Below the pieces are notes generated by a model. That model ran no database searches. It was given only the letters and a program-made list of their open reading frames with translations, and was not told the origin of the DNA. A stretch of DNA of 64,000 bases from Paraburkholderia kirstenboschensis (GTDB lineage: Bacteria > Pseudomonadota > Gammaproteobacteria > Burkholderiales > Burkholderiaceae), in assembly GCF_904848585.1 (NCBI RefSeq), contig NZ_CAJHCR010000027.1:1-64000 (forward strand), read 5' to 3'. Both the position numbers and the translations under genes were made by a program. This document shows, in pieces, positions 7,353 to 16,938 of the stretch. Each line of letters begins with the position of its first letter. Within the stretch, counting starts at the first letter, position 1.

Positions 7353-10300
7353 ATGACTGCTGGTATGACCCCAAACAAGCAACCCAGGCACGCTGGACCG
7401 GACTTTCCCGTGATCGGAATCGGCGCGTCCGCTGGCGGCGTTGAAGCGCTTTTACGGCTGTTCGAGGCTGCGCCATCCTCGCCAGGCGTTGCCTTCGTAG
7501 TGGTGCTGCACCTGTCGCCCGATCATGCGAGCCACGCGCACGAGGTCATTCAGAATGTAACTGCCTTGCGCGTGCGGCAGGTCAGCGGTCCGGTGCCACT
7601 CGAAAAGGACAACGTCTATGTTATTGCGCCCGGCAAGCTCCTTTCGATGGTTGATGGCTACCTGCGCCTGAGTGATCCCGAACCGCCGAGACTACCGCCC
7701 ACGAGCATCGACGTGTTTTTTCGCAGCCTCGCCGGCGCTCACGGCGCCCGTGCTGTCGCCGTCGTTCTGTCGGGTTCAGGGGCAGACGGCTCGGTGGGGA
7801 TTGCGCGCGTCCGGGAACAGGGTGGCATCACCATTGCCCAACGTCCAGAAGAAGCGCAGTACGGTGAAATGCCGCGCAACGCGATTGCAACGGGGGATGT
7901 CGACTTTGTGTTGCCGGTGGCGGAAATCATTCCGAGGCTTCTGGATCTGGTGCGGAGCGCGGCAAAGATCACATTGCCAACACCGTCGGACCCCGATGAC
8001 GGTGCCGATGATGTCGGCTCGCTTGTTCCTGACGCCAGCGCAATAGACGAGGTGCTGGATACGCTACGAGTTAGGACCCGTCATGATTTCTCCAATTACA
8101 AGCGCGGCACCATTGTGCGCCGCATCGAGCGCCGCATGCAGGTCAATGCGCTCACCACGGTGGCGGGGTACAGGAAATTCCTGACCGATAATGTCGAGGA
8201 GACGCCGAGACTACTGACGGACATGCTGATCGGCGTCACGAACTTCTTTCGTGATCCCGAGGCATTTGATGCGCTCGAAAAAGCATTGCCTGTTGAACTC
8301 ATAAAAAGTCTCGGAGACCGTGACGAGGTGCGGGCGTGGGTGCCGGCCTGTGCAACCGGCGAAGAGGCCTTCTCGATCGCAATACTTCTGGACGAAGCGG
8401 TGCGTCGATTGCCGCGTCGGCCGCGCATAACGGTCTACGCAAGCGACATTGACGAACGCGCGGTCACCATCGCGCGGTCGGCAAGCTATCCTTCGGCCAT
8501 TACCAATGACGTGTCGCCTGCCCGTCTGGCCCAGTATTTTACCCGGGAGGGAAACCGCTATCGACTGGTGAAGTCGCTGCGTGACACGGTTATCTTTGCT
8601 GCCCATAATCTGCTGCGCGATCCGCCGTTCTCGCGCATCGACCTGATTTCCTGCCGCAACGTCCTGATCTACCTCGACCGCCGCGCCCAGCGACGAGTCC
8701 TTGAAGCGTTCCATTTCTCACTGCGCCCACAGGGTCTGCTGTTTCTCGGCACGGCCGAATCGGCTGATTTCGCCCAGGAGCTTTTTTCGCCGGTGGACAA
8801 ATTCAAGAAGATCTATCGAGCGGTGCCGAACGCCGCCACGAACACTTTGCCTGCCTACGCAACCATTCAACAGCACCCTTTTGATGGTGGAGGTCAAACC
8901 TTCTTCATTTCGCCCGCGGGCAGCAAACCGGTTGACGTCGCGGTGCCTGACCAGGCCCGATCGTTCGACCTGTTCGGGCCGCCGCTGATTGTCGTGCGAA
9001 AGGACGGCGCCATTGTCCATCGTTCGTCGAATGCCATCAGGCTGACCGAGGATGTGCGGCAGGCGCATGCAGTCAATATCTTCGGCATCGTCCGTGAAGA
9101 CGCCCATCCCCGTCTCCGGCAGGCCATAGAGCGCTGCATCGCGGCCGGACGACGCCAGGACGAAGAGGCGCTACCCTTCTCGACCGCTTCGGGCGAGGTT
9201 GCGGTGGATCTGTCATTGCGGCCCTACCATGACCTCGCGCGAGACGAGGATCTGGTTTCCCTCACATGTGATCTGCTGGCGCCTCTTCCGCTGGTTGATT
9301 CCGCTGTGCGCGGTGAGGCAGCTGACGAGACGCTGGATTCCCTCAGGCAGGCACTGGTGGGCAGCGAGAGCCGCGTACGCACTTCGCTGGAACACGCCCA
9401 GAAATCGGCCGAGGAGCTTCGCGCGTCGAACGAAGAACTCCAGGCCATGAACGAAGAGCTGCGCTCGGCAACCGAGGAACTGGAAGCCAGCCGCGAGGAA
9501 CTGCAGTCGCTCAATGAAGAACTGGTTACGGTCAATTCCGAACTTCTGTCGAAGGTCCAGGAGGCGGCACGCGTCGGCGATGATCTTAAAAACCTGATTG
9601 CTCTGGTTGGCGTTGCGACGGTGTTCGTCGACCGTACGTTTAACATAAAACGCTATACGTCTCCGGCCGAAGCCCTTTTCAATATTCTGCCCAGCGACAC
9701 GGGGCGACCGCTTCAGCATCTGACCCACGATCTCGATTATCCGGAGATGATCGACGACCTGCGCGCCGCGTTTGAGTCGCTCAGGAAGATTGAAAAGGAG
9801 GTGCAGAGCAAGGATGGACGCGCTTTTCTCGCGCGCGTCATTCCGTACCGCACCGACGACGATCGCATCGATGGCGCTGTGCTCGCCCTGATCGACATCA
9901 CCGAACAGAAGGCCGCTCAGGCGCAGGCGCGCGCAAGCGAAGAAAGGCTCCAGCTCGCTGCCAAGGAAACTCACGACTTCGCCATTATTCTTCTCGACGA
10001 TGACGGTGTAGTGGTCAGCTGGAACGTGGGTGCGAGTCGCATTTTCGGCTACAAGGCCGAAGAGATGCTGGGCGGAACCCTCGACGCGATCTTTACGCCT
10101 GAGGACCGTGCGGATGGTGTACCGGCACGGGAGCGCGGCAAAGCCCGCAGTAAAGGCCGTGCTGAAGACGAACGCTGGCATGTGACAAAAGGTGACGAGC
10201 GCGTCTTCTGCAGTGGTTTCCTGAGCCGCATCGAGGTGCCCGGATTTTCAGGCTTTACCAAGATCGTTCACGACGCAACCCAACGGAAGCTGGTAGAGGG

Positions 10301-11474
10301 AAAGAAAGATCTCGTGCTGGCGCGGCAGCGCGCTGACTACACTGAAATCCAGAAACTGAGCCGTTTGAAAGACGAGTTCATTGCGGTGCTGTCTCACGAA
10401 CTGAAAAATCCGCTTAATCTCATTCACATGAAAGCCGAGATCCTCGCGCGCATCCCTGAAGCGCGGCACATCAGGCGGGTTCGGGAGGTCTCCGACGCGA
10501 TCCAGAAATCGGTGTTAGCGCAAGCTCAGATCATCGATGATCTGCTTGATTTTTCGCGGATCCAGACGGGAAAGCTTTCCCTGCGTTTTGAGCCAACCGA
10601 TGTCGCGAAAATTGCCCGGTCGATTGCCGAGGCTGTAGGCGACGATTTCGCGGCAAACACGATCGATCTGCGGCTGGATATCCCGTCGACGCCGGTATTT
10701 ATTGAAGCAGATTCCATCCGCATTGAACAGATCGTCTGGAACCTGCTGAGCAATGCGTTGAAGTTTACGCCAGCGGGCGGCAAGGTCACTGTCCGGTTGC
10801 AGCTGGAAGCTGACAAGCTGTGCCTGGAGGTGGCCGACACGGGAGTCGGCATCGCGCCCAGCCTGCTTGAGTCGATCTTTGAAATTTTCCAGCAGGCGCC
10901 CAATGTGCCGTCTCGTGCGCGAGCGAGTGGACTTGGCATTGGCCTGTCTCTGGTGCGCCAGCTTGCCCGTCTGCACGGCGGGAATGCCGAGGCGTTTTCT
11001 GAGGGTGAAGGTCGCGGATCGCGTTTTGTCGTCTCGCTTCCTGCCGATGCCTCCTTCGTGCATCGGCAGGCCGGCGACAAGCCAGCGGACCTTTCCATTT
11101 TTGCGGGTGCGCGCGTGCTGCTGATCGAGGACTCCGAAGAGTCATTGCAGGCGATGGCGGAGCTGTTTTCGATGTACGACGCAAACGTTAAGACCTCGAG
11201 GAACGCAGCTGAGGGGTTACAGGCGGCAAAAACATCTGACTTCGACCTTATCATCACCGATGTGAACTTGCCCGACCTGGACGGCTATCAATTGGTGGCG
11301 CAACTTCGGCAACTGCAGAACTGCTCGAGTGTTCCGATCGTGGCGGTGACCGGCCGACCGGTCACGCAGGAGGAGACGGCTGCGCGCGATGCCGGCTGCG
11401 ACGCTTGTCTTGCCAAGCCATTCAATCTGCAGGCGCTGGCTGATGTTGTCCATAGGATTCGATCGGCGACGTAA
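7353..11474 (+). CDS. CheB-CheR-PAS hybrid histidine kinase with C-terminal receiver
   Basis: The product has 1373 residues from ATG 7353, which has GGAGGA just upstream. Domain order by approximate residue: CheB methylesterase (14-195; Ser in IGASAGGVEAL, His in VVLHLSPDH, Asp in LSGSGADGSVG); CheR N-domain and SAM-binding domain (230-480; PACATGEEAF near 331); a coiled coil of EEL-x-S-x-NEEL heptads (about 680-740); two PAS domains (to about 985); HisKA with SHELKNPLNLI (His near 1014); HATPase with NLLSNALKF, DTGVGI and GLGIGLSL; and a receiver with IEDSEE, TDVNLPDLDG and AKPF. It should sense through PAS, and the CheB/CheR parts may act on its own or other receptors. All signature residues are kept. 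The REC protein just upstream is a likely partner. Confidence 0.9.
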   Translation: MTAGMTPNKQPRHAGPDFPVIGIGASAGGVEALLRLFEAAPSSPGVAFVVVLHLSPDHASHAHEVIQNVTALRVRQVSGPVPLEKDNVYVIAPGKLLSMVDGYLRLSDPEPPRLPPTSIDVFFRSLAGAHGARAVAVVLSGSGADGSVGIARVREQGGITIAQRPEEAQYGEMPRNAIATGDVDFVLPVAEIIPRLLDLVRSAAKITLPTPSDPDDGADDVGSLVPDASAIDEVLDTLRVRTRHDFSNYKRGTIVRRIERRMQVNALTTVAGYRKFLTDNVEETPRLLTDMLIGVTNFFRDPEAFDALEKALPVELIKSLGDRDEVRAWVPACATGEEAFSIAILLDEAVRRLPRRPRITVYASDIDERAVTIARSASYPSAITNDVSPARLAQYFTREGNRYRLVKSLRDTVIFAAHNLLRDPPFSRIDLISCRNVLIYLDRRAQRRVLEAFHFSLRPQGLLFLGTAESADFAQELFSPVDKFKKIYRAVPNAATNTLPAYATIQQHPFDGGGQTFFISPAGSKPVDVAVPDQARSFDLFGPPLIVVRKDGAIVHRSSNAIRLTEDVRQAHAVNIFGIVREDAHPRLRQAIERCIAAGRRQDEEALPFSTASGEVAVDLSLRPYHDLARDEDLVSLTCDLLAPLPLVDSAVRGEAADETLDSLRQALVGSESRVRTSLEHAQKSAEELRASNEELQAMNEELRSATEELEASREELQSLNEELVTVNSELLSKVQEAARVGDDLKNLIALVGVATVFVDRTFNIKRYTSPAEALFNILPSDTGRPLQHLTHDLDYPEMIDDLRAAFESLRKIEKEVQSKDGRAFLARVIPYRTDDDRIDGAVLALIDITEQKAAQAQARASEERLQLAAKETHDFAIILLDDDGVVVSWNVGASRIFGYKAEEMLGGTLDAIFTPEDRADGVPARERGKARSKGRAEDERWHVTKGDERVFCSGFLSRIEVPGFSGFTKIVHDATQRKLVEGKKDLVLARQRADYTEIQKLSRLKDEFIAVLSHELKNPLNLIHMKAEILARIPEARHIRRVREVSDAIQKSVLAQAQIIDDLLDFSRIQTGKLSLRFEPTDVAKIARSIAEAVGDDFAANTIDLRLDIPSTPVFIEADSIRIEQIVWNLLSNALKFTPAGGKVTVRLQLEADKLCLEVADTGVGIAPSLLESIFEIFQQAPNVPSRARASGLGIGLSLVRQLARLHGGNAEAFSEGEGRGSRFVVSLPADASFVHRQAGDKPADLSIFAGARVLLIEDSEESLQAMAELFSMYDANVKTSRNAAEGLQAAKTSDFDLIITDVNLPDLDGYQLVAQLRQLQNCSSVPIVAVTGRPVTQEETAARDAGCDACLAKPFNLQALADVVHRIRSAT

Positions 11475-11664
11475 AGCAGTTATTCGGAACGGTCAAGTCA
11501 TATGCGGCCTATGCGCTCACGTAAAGCCGCATCCGTTGCGTGTCCGTGACCATTTGGCGAGGATGCCGTCAATCAGAGCAACCAACTCACCGGCGCAATT
11601 GGGAGCGCTCGCGCGGTGGAAATGATCTGTTGATTTGCCCGTGCTCCTCGCTCAGAGTCGCATT
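11475..11664. other. Short intergenic stretch
   Basis: 190 bp after the hybrid kinase; no terminator hairpin with a T-run was found here. Confidence 0.4.
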
Positions 11665-12335
11665 CGGTACACGTCGATAATGGATCGCTTACGTTCGGGC
11701 CGCAGCATGGGCGAGTGGCATTGAATGCGCGGCAACCCGCCGACCAGCCGAGCGCGTCATCTGTGAGCACGCCATTCTGAACAACGAGTACAACGGTATC
11801 CTCGCTCAGCAACAGGCCCTTCTCAGCAGCGGTAAGCTATCACCCGGGCAACTCGCTCAACGGAGGCACTTCCGGAGCGCGTCTACTGACGTGCGCTGCA
11901 TTGGCACGGTCGTCGTGCAATGGAAAACGACAGCTAAGGCCATGGAATCGAAAACTGCCGCTGCGTCAGCACCGGGTATGGCTTCAGCACCCGAATTGGC
12001 TTCAGTTGGACCTGCATCTGGTGCAGGCATTGTTCCTCCCGACGAGCGCAGTCTTACAGCAGCCGCAGCATCGCCAACATCTGGAGCCCTCTCTGACGCG
12101 TCAATGCACTCGAGCCAGCGCCGCGCTGCTGCAACCGGCCGCGAGCAACACGCTTTCACCGCGGGTTACTTCATCCGCGTCCAGCGCGTACGACGCGCGC
12201 CGCGAAAGGAGGCTGATCGCCGGGTTAGAAGTGCTCATCCTTATCGTTATTCCACTCGGCGCATTCATCATCTGCCGGAACAGGGCGCTGGGGATAACGA
12301 CCAATTACCGAAGGCGCGGTAAGAAGAAGCCTTGA
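11665..12335 (+). pseudogene. LprI/DUF1311-like protein, frameshifted
   Basis: One plus-strand frame reads ASGIECAATRRPAERVICEH, then NNEYNGILAQQQALLSSG and DVRCIGTVVVQW. This is the paired-cysteine pattern of the DUF1311/LprI (lysozyme-inhibitor-like) domain. A TAA stop lies just before it and no signal peptide can be joined in frame, so the N-terminus is lost. After a Ser/Ala/Pro-rich linker the convincing frame changes: the +1 frame gives RRERRLIAGLEVLILIVIPL, a membrane segment, and ends RGKKKP. The original gene was thus probably a secreted or membrane-anchored protein, now carrying at least two lesions. Confidence 0.55.
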
Positions 12336-12392
12336 ATTGACGCACATCATCATTGGCATGGCATAGTGCGGCATCTTAACTGTGGAGGCGCA

Positions 12393-13001
12393 ATGGCGAC
12401 CCTCGAATCTTTGCAAGTGAAAATCCAGAAGTTGCAGGCACAAGCAGAAGCGCTCGCCGCGAAAAAGTCGGGCGCTGTTATCGAGAAAATTCGAAGCTTG
12501 ATGGCAGAACATGGACTGACTACTGCTGACGTTGACGCCCATGTTGGCGGCAACAAACGTGGACCCAAGCCTGGCGCCAAGGCTACAGCGAAAGCTGGAA
12601 AATCAGTGGCAAAATATCGCGACCCGAAGAGCGGCGCGACGTGGTCAGGACACGGCCGCGCGCCCGGATGGATTGCGGACGCGAAGAACCGCAGTAAGTA
12701 TCTGGTTAGAGGCAACGCCGAAGTCTCGGCCGCTGCTACCAAAAAGGTCGCGAAGGCTGGAAACTACGTCAGAGGCCCCCAGCCGGCGCTGTATGCCGAC
12801 CCAAAGACTGGCGCGACGTGGAGTGGGCGTGGGCGTGCGCCGGCGTGGATTGCTAACGCGAAGGACCGCAGGAAGTTTCTGATTGATGGCGCTACCGCGG
12901 CCGACAAAAAGCCGGTGCTCAAGAAGGCTACTGCCAACAAGGCCGCGGCGGCGAAGAAGATCGCAGCCAACAAGGCGGTGAGCACGAAGTTGCCGGCCTA
13001 G
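12393..13001 (+). CDS. H-NS family protein with two DNA-binding domains
   Basis: ATG 12393 is preceded by GGAGG and gives 202 residues. An N-terminal coiled coil (about 1-40) would dimerise. The C-terminal H-NS DNA-binding motif appears twice: YRDPKSGATWSGHGRAPGWI near residue 75 and YADPKTGATWSGRGRAPAWI near residue 137. Each has the GRAP-x-W core that inserts into the AT-rich minor groove. The two are joined and followed by Lys/Ala-rich segments like those of histone H1. H-NS proteins silence foreign DNA. A copy inside an accessory block may help silence it, or may be carried to dampen host responses. The frame is intact. Confidence 0.9.
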   Translation: MATLESLQVKIQKLQAQAEALAAKKSGAVIEKIRSLMAEHGLTTADVDAHVGGNKRGPKPGAKATAKAGKSVAKYRDPKSGATWSGHGRAPGWIADAKNRSKYLVRGNAEVSAAATKKVAKAGNYVRGPQPALYADPKTGATWSGRGRAPAWIANAKDRRKFLIDGATAADKKPVLKKATANKAAAAKKIAANKAVSTKLPA

Positions 13002-13127
13002 GAAGCCGTGCCGAATAATGCCCGGTGAAACAGCAGTTTTCTGATTTCACGGGACGCTCACGGCCGCCCGACTCTTATGGCGTGTTCCGCCAGACGTTGC
13101 GCGGCGCTCCCCAAGGCAATGGCGCCC

Positions 13128-13232
13128 AGTGGGGTCGGGCGGAAGTACGCAGGCGGAAGACCCATCTCAGTTGCCCCGACCGATGCCAGATCCGATTGAT
13201 GAGCGGTGCGCAGTCGTGCTGACGAGAGCAAG
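13128..13232. repeat. Dispersed repeat, copy 2 (pairs with 6366-6473)
   Basis: This is nearly identical to 6366-6473 over about 100 bp, including the same right-hand edge GCAAGCG. Here it is followed by a different pseudogene instead of the CheB fragment. Read on the minus strand it is open in more than one frame, one giving PPAYFRPTPLGAIALGSAAQ, but no family could be assigned. Confidence 0.75.
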
Positions 13233-13238
13233 CGCCTT

Positions 13239-13671
13239 GTGCGGAAAGCCAGGCAAGGTGGTGATCGTGCTCAAAAATTTCTGCCGCAACACAGTCGAAG
13301 TCATAAGCGGCGCCTTCGAAGTCAAGCGAGCATACAGCGGAAGTCCTCACGCTCTTCCGCGGGTTGGCTGGGGCTATGCAGTGACTGCAATTTTGCGGCG
13401 CGGCGCCGCCTTGCCACCGGAGAGTGAGTTCTGGACGCAATTCGAAACGGACAGGCGAACCGTCTATGGCGGCCTTATCTAGCCCGAACCATCCCCGGAA
13501 AGCGGGCCGCACCTTTACTTGTGTGCTCGACTGCTCTATCACTGCGGTGATAGGCGGTTGTACGAGACCGCGTTCTACCAGCGCCTTGTCTATCCAGCGA
13601 TGACGTTCTCGCTTGTCGAGCCGGCGGACGAGGGAATCAATTACGCAGGCGCCATCTTTCTGTCGCCGTAA
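13239..13671 (+). pseudogene. Conserved hypothetical protein fragment with in-frame TAG
   Basis: A continuous frame begins LCGKPGKVVIVLKNFCRNTV, passes PPESEFWTQFETDRRTVYGG, meets a single TAG at 13480 and resumes PEPSPESGPHLYLCARLLYH and YETAFYQRLVYPAM, ending at TAA 13669. The pattern looks like the C-terminal half of small membrane-anchored proteins. These end in a YG-x-I-x-Y-x-D-x-FG-x2-R-x-T-x-FC type strand pair, but I cannot name the family. The N-terminal membrane part is absent, replaced by the dispersed repeat at its left. Truncated and interrupted, so almost surely dead. Confidence 0.45.
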
Positions 13672-13914
13672 CGTCGTGTCCTTCGAGCCGAACTCCGATC
13701 GGGGAGCTCGCACCGGCTGCAAAAGCGGGGGGCGCTCCCTAACGAAGAACGTTAACGCCTTCAGAGAGCCATGGAAGGCGGTATTGCCCGAGCGGTGTAT
13801 AAACGGTCCTCTTCTCTTAGGGAAGCTAAACGCTTCATTCCAACGGCCAGTATGGAACAGGTGGCACGAGACGTATCTGAACCAGGGCACAGTCAAATTG
13901 GCGACTCTTACTCG

Positions 13915-14366
13915 CTAATTCTGGACTGAATCCACGTCGCCACTGCTGTAGGCCAAGGCGGAGTTCATGTCCCCGGCGATCAGGCACTGTTGGTTTCGGC
14001 GGGGGGCTGTGAATGATAAATTGCAACGGTCCCCGTTAACCCGCACGGCGGCGTTGTTCAAAACGTCAGCGCCCGGTTCCCTGGCGATGGAGCGCACCGG
14101 AGCGATCACTGCAACCTGACCAGGCTCGCTGACGCCAACGACGCTTCCGGGCGCCAGTGCCGTCCGCACTTCTCGCATGCGGGTCTCAGCAACAGAAAAA
14201 GCGGGTCCTTCCGGCATAGCCTCCGTCTGAGGACGGCCCCCTAGCTCGAAGCGGGAACGGACGTCAGCCTCGACGACAGGCCGTTGCGTTACAACGCTCT
14301 ACAATGGAGTCAGGGGTCCCGCATTGGCATTGCAGATAGAAAATAGTGCGCTTTTCCATTGCCGAT
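13915..14366 (-). pseudogene. Second copy of the small cysteine-motif gene, frameshifted
   Basis: The minus strand starts MEKRTIFYLQCQCGTPDSIV at 14366, parallel to MERRIVFYVHCACGSRGSIV of the copy at 3528. The first frame stops after CRRG. A neighbouring frame continues VRSRFELGGRP and then MREVRTALAPGSVVGVSEPG and VAVIAPVRSIAREPGADVLN, again parallel to the other copy. A small indel near 14290 separates the two halves, and the second CxxC of the other copy is not preserved. This copy shows that the original protein continued beyond the point where the 3528 copy breaks off. Confidence 0.6.
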
Positions 14367-14751
14367 CCATGTAGTGAGAGGCAGGTTCCCTGAGACGCAA
14401 CAAAGCGCGTGGGGGGTGAAACCGCGTGCCACATAGCGAGCATCGCCCATACCCGTCGGATTTGCGTACGTTTATGCGTCATTTATAACGTCGCTAGCCT
14501 TACTCATTTCGTCGAGGGTGGGAATGTCGACAACGCCGGGTTGCAAGAGCCGCCTCCATCGCCCGGGGAGCGCCAACGTAAGCGGGACCCGGCGCAGTCA
14601 TTGCCGTGATCGAAGCGCGGACGGTGCAAAAGCGACCAACGGAAAAGACTTATGGCTCTCGCATTTCGTTCGTGGACAGTTGCGTCTCACCGCAGCCGTC
14701 GCAGCCTTGCCGGCACGCACCCTGCGCCCAGTAAGGAAACCGTGAATCGCT
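14367..14751. other. Intergenic, nothing recognised
   Basis: 385 bp with chance frames only. A weak ATTTATAAC stretch near 14484 could be a minus-10 element but has no convincing partner. Confidence 0.35.
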
Positions 14752-15768
14752 TCACGCCGGTGTCTCCGCCGTGGAAATACTCGACTCGAGTGCCAGTTGC
14801 CTGGTTACCTCCACTGCAGCCTGCAAACCATCTTTCTGCACGCGCAATTTGGACACTTCGGGGCTTCGCGCGGCTTCGGCCAGCGAGAGTTGTTCTTCTG
14901 TAAGCAGCAGCCTCTCCTCCAGGCGTCGTACAGCCGCCCAGAGCGCATTTTCAGCACCGCTGCGCTGCTCCGACTCAAGCGACAGCGCCGAAAACGCGTG
15001 CCCCGTATGGCAACGGTAGCGCAACGGCAAATCATCGCCAATGCGCCACACAACACCGCCACAGTCCGGGCACGTCAAGCTCGACCGGTGGCCGAGTCGT
15101 TCGAGCTCCGCTGGCGATGATCTGCCCGTCAAGGCGATCTTCGTTTCGAGGGCAACCCGCTCGCGTTCGTCCATGTTCGATCCCTTACGCGATTCGTCTG
15201 TAAGCGCGCTGATGATGGCTGCGGCTATGCCATCAATCGGCATCACCCTGTCCGGTGAGACAGCCTGGAGCGCCGCCGTCGGCATGTCCGGGGCGACACA
15301 GGACGACGGGTCCTGAACGATCGTGAAACCACCGCACGCATCGACAGCCTTCAGTCCCGCGGCGCCGTCGTCAAGTTTCCCCGTCAGGATAACGCCGATT
15401 GTACGGGGCCCATACTCGACGGCTGCGGAACGGAATAGGGGGTCAGCGGCCGGCCGTGCGAAGTTTTCCTTGGGACCGGTTGACAGTACGATCACGCCGT
15501 CGCGAATCAGCATGTGCCGGTCGGGCGGGGCCACGTAGACCTTTGTCTCCACAATCGGCTGGCGATCCCGCGCGTGCATGACCGGCAAAAGGCAGTCCGC
15601 CTGAAGAACTTCGGGAAGCAGGCTGGGCCAGGCTCCAATATGCATGACGACAAAGACGCTTGCAGGAAGATCGGCGGGCAGCGAGGACAGGATTTTTTTC
15701 AATGCCTGCAGGCCGCCAAGCGACGCAGCCACCACCACAATATCTCGTGCGTTCGACGTCTTGTTCAT
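14752..15768 (-). CDS. cheB: Stand-alone CheB-type methylesterase with C-terminal zinc motif
   Basis: The protein has 338 residues from ATG 15768 (MNKTSNARDIVVVAASLGG). The catalytic triad is visible: Ser in AASLGGLQAL, His in VVMHIGAWPS and Asp in LTGKLDDGAAG. The receiver domain of classical CheB is missing, so it is not switched by CheA phosphorylation. The C-terminal third adds CPDCGGVVWRI and YRCHTGHAFS, a Cys/His zinc-ribbon seen in a subset of free CheB proteins, then a helical tail. A truncated paralogue lies at 6466-6657. It may demethylate or deamidate receptors, or act together with the two CheB-CheR kinases in this window. Confidence 0.88.
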   Translation of the reverse strand: MNKTSNARDIVVVAASLGGLQALKKILSSLPADLPASVFVVMHIGAWPSLLPEVLQADCLLPVMHARDRQPIVETKVYVAPPDRHMLIRDGVIVLSTGPKENFARPAADPLFRSAAVEYGPRTIGVILTGKLDDGAAGLKAVDACGGFTIVQDPSSCVAPDMPTAALQAVSPDRVMPIDGIAAAIISALTDESRKGSNMDERERVALETKIALTGRSSPAELERLGHRSSLTCPDCGGVVWRIGDDLPLRYRCHTGHAFSALSLESEQRSGAENALWAAVRRLEERLLLTEEQLSLAEAARSPEVSKLRVQKDGLQAAVEVTRQLALESSISTAETPA

Positions 15769-16488
15769 GTTATTCAACCCTGGAGCCCGGATGAGCATGG
15801 TGAGCAAGCATCACGCCTGTCTTGCGCGAGCCAGCGCTGGCCAGAAAGCTGTGAGACGCCGCTCACCAATCGGACGCCGTATAAGAAGTCGAGTGCAAAA
15901 CCGGCCGCAGTAGCGGCGTCCGGAGGCTGCTCCAACAGTGCCGGCCGTTCGGCCCGGGACGACCGGGGGTTCGGTTTTTTTTCAATCCCGCCTAGCGAAT
16001 CCCTCCTGTAGACGGAACAGCGCCTTGTCCGCATCGCGCTTGCGCGACGGCGATTGGACTGAAAGGTTGTCGTTTTTGTGCCCAGACCTGGCCGGCAATT
16101 TTGCCAACATCGACTCGCAGGCAACGGTACATGAGTTGGGTTGCGACCGATTGACCGGGCCGCATGCGGGTGGTTCACTACTGGCATCACCGATGCCGCC
16201 GAGCCGGCCTGCCCTCACGCTTGCAGAGCATACCCGGGGCACGACATCCATGACCTCGGCCGAACTCATCACGCTGGCCCTCGGCCCGAGGCGTCCGGTT
16301 CATTCTCAGTCGCTCAATCGCACGTCCGCCTGTGCGTAGCATAAATGCGATAACCGGCGTCGCCCCTATCGGGCTGCTCCTCCGTGTCCTTAAGCAATGC
16401 CGGCAGGTTACAAAACGCATGCCGCACAAATCGAGCGACAGGCCCAGGAGCAAGGGGACAACAGAAGTCCGGATGGCGCGCTGTCAGA
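15769..16488. other. 720 bp without a supportable gene
   Basis: Frames on both strands are open for 60-140 codons, but their translations lack motifs and none has a good ribosome site. Probably eroded DNA between the CheB gene and the DUF2934 gene. Confidence 0.4.
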
Positions 16489-16671
16489 CTACTTTGCGGA
16501 CTTGTCACTGGGGTCGGCCTCTGTTGACCTCTCCCGACTAGCTATCTCTTTTTCGATGAGTGAACGAGCCATATGCCAGTACTCATCTGCACATCCTTCA
16601 AGGCAGCCGTCCTGTTGCCACAGTTCATACGCGCGCGCCCGGATTCGTTCCGCCATCGTCATTTCGTTCAT
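16489..16671 (-). CDS. DUF2934 small protein
   Basis: ATG 16671 gives 60 residues: MNEMTMAERIRARAYELWQQ followed by DGCLEGCADEYWHMA. This matches the DUF2934 signature (IR-x-RAY-x-LW-x2-DG-x2-EG-x2-DEHW). The usual arginines of GRPEGRAD are here cysteines, giving an unusual CLEGC pair. GGAG lies 13 bases upstream. The family is small, helical and of unknown function, and is common in Burkholderia and rhizobia near stress genes. The longer frame to 16959 is only read-through into noncoding DNA. Confidence 0.8.
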   Translation of the reverse strand: MNEMTMAERIRARAYELWQQDGCLEGCADEYWHMARSLIEKEIASRERSTEADPSDKSAK

Positions 16672-16938
16672 TGCAATGCTCTCCGTCAGTGGCAGCGCAG
16701 TGTTCCGGTTATGGGAAACGGTACTCCTTATTGAAATAGTGGTAAAACGCGATCGGTTTCCGGCCTGAGGCAGCCTTCTCATCCAGCACCGGGCGCTACG
16801 CCGCGCTTCCCCCGACGCCCTCCGCAACCGTACTCCCGGCGCAGGCGACCAGGAACGGCGAATGCGCGCACTTTCGCAGCACTGGCACTGGGCCAGAGCG
16901 CGCCTGCCGTACGCAATTGCGGTTGTGAGAGGTAACAC

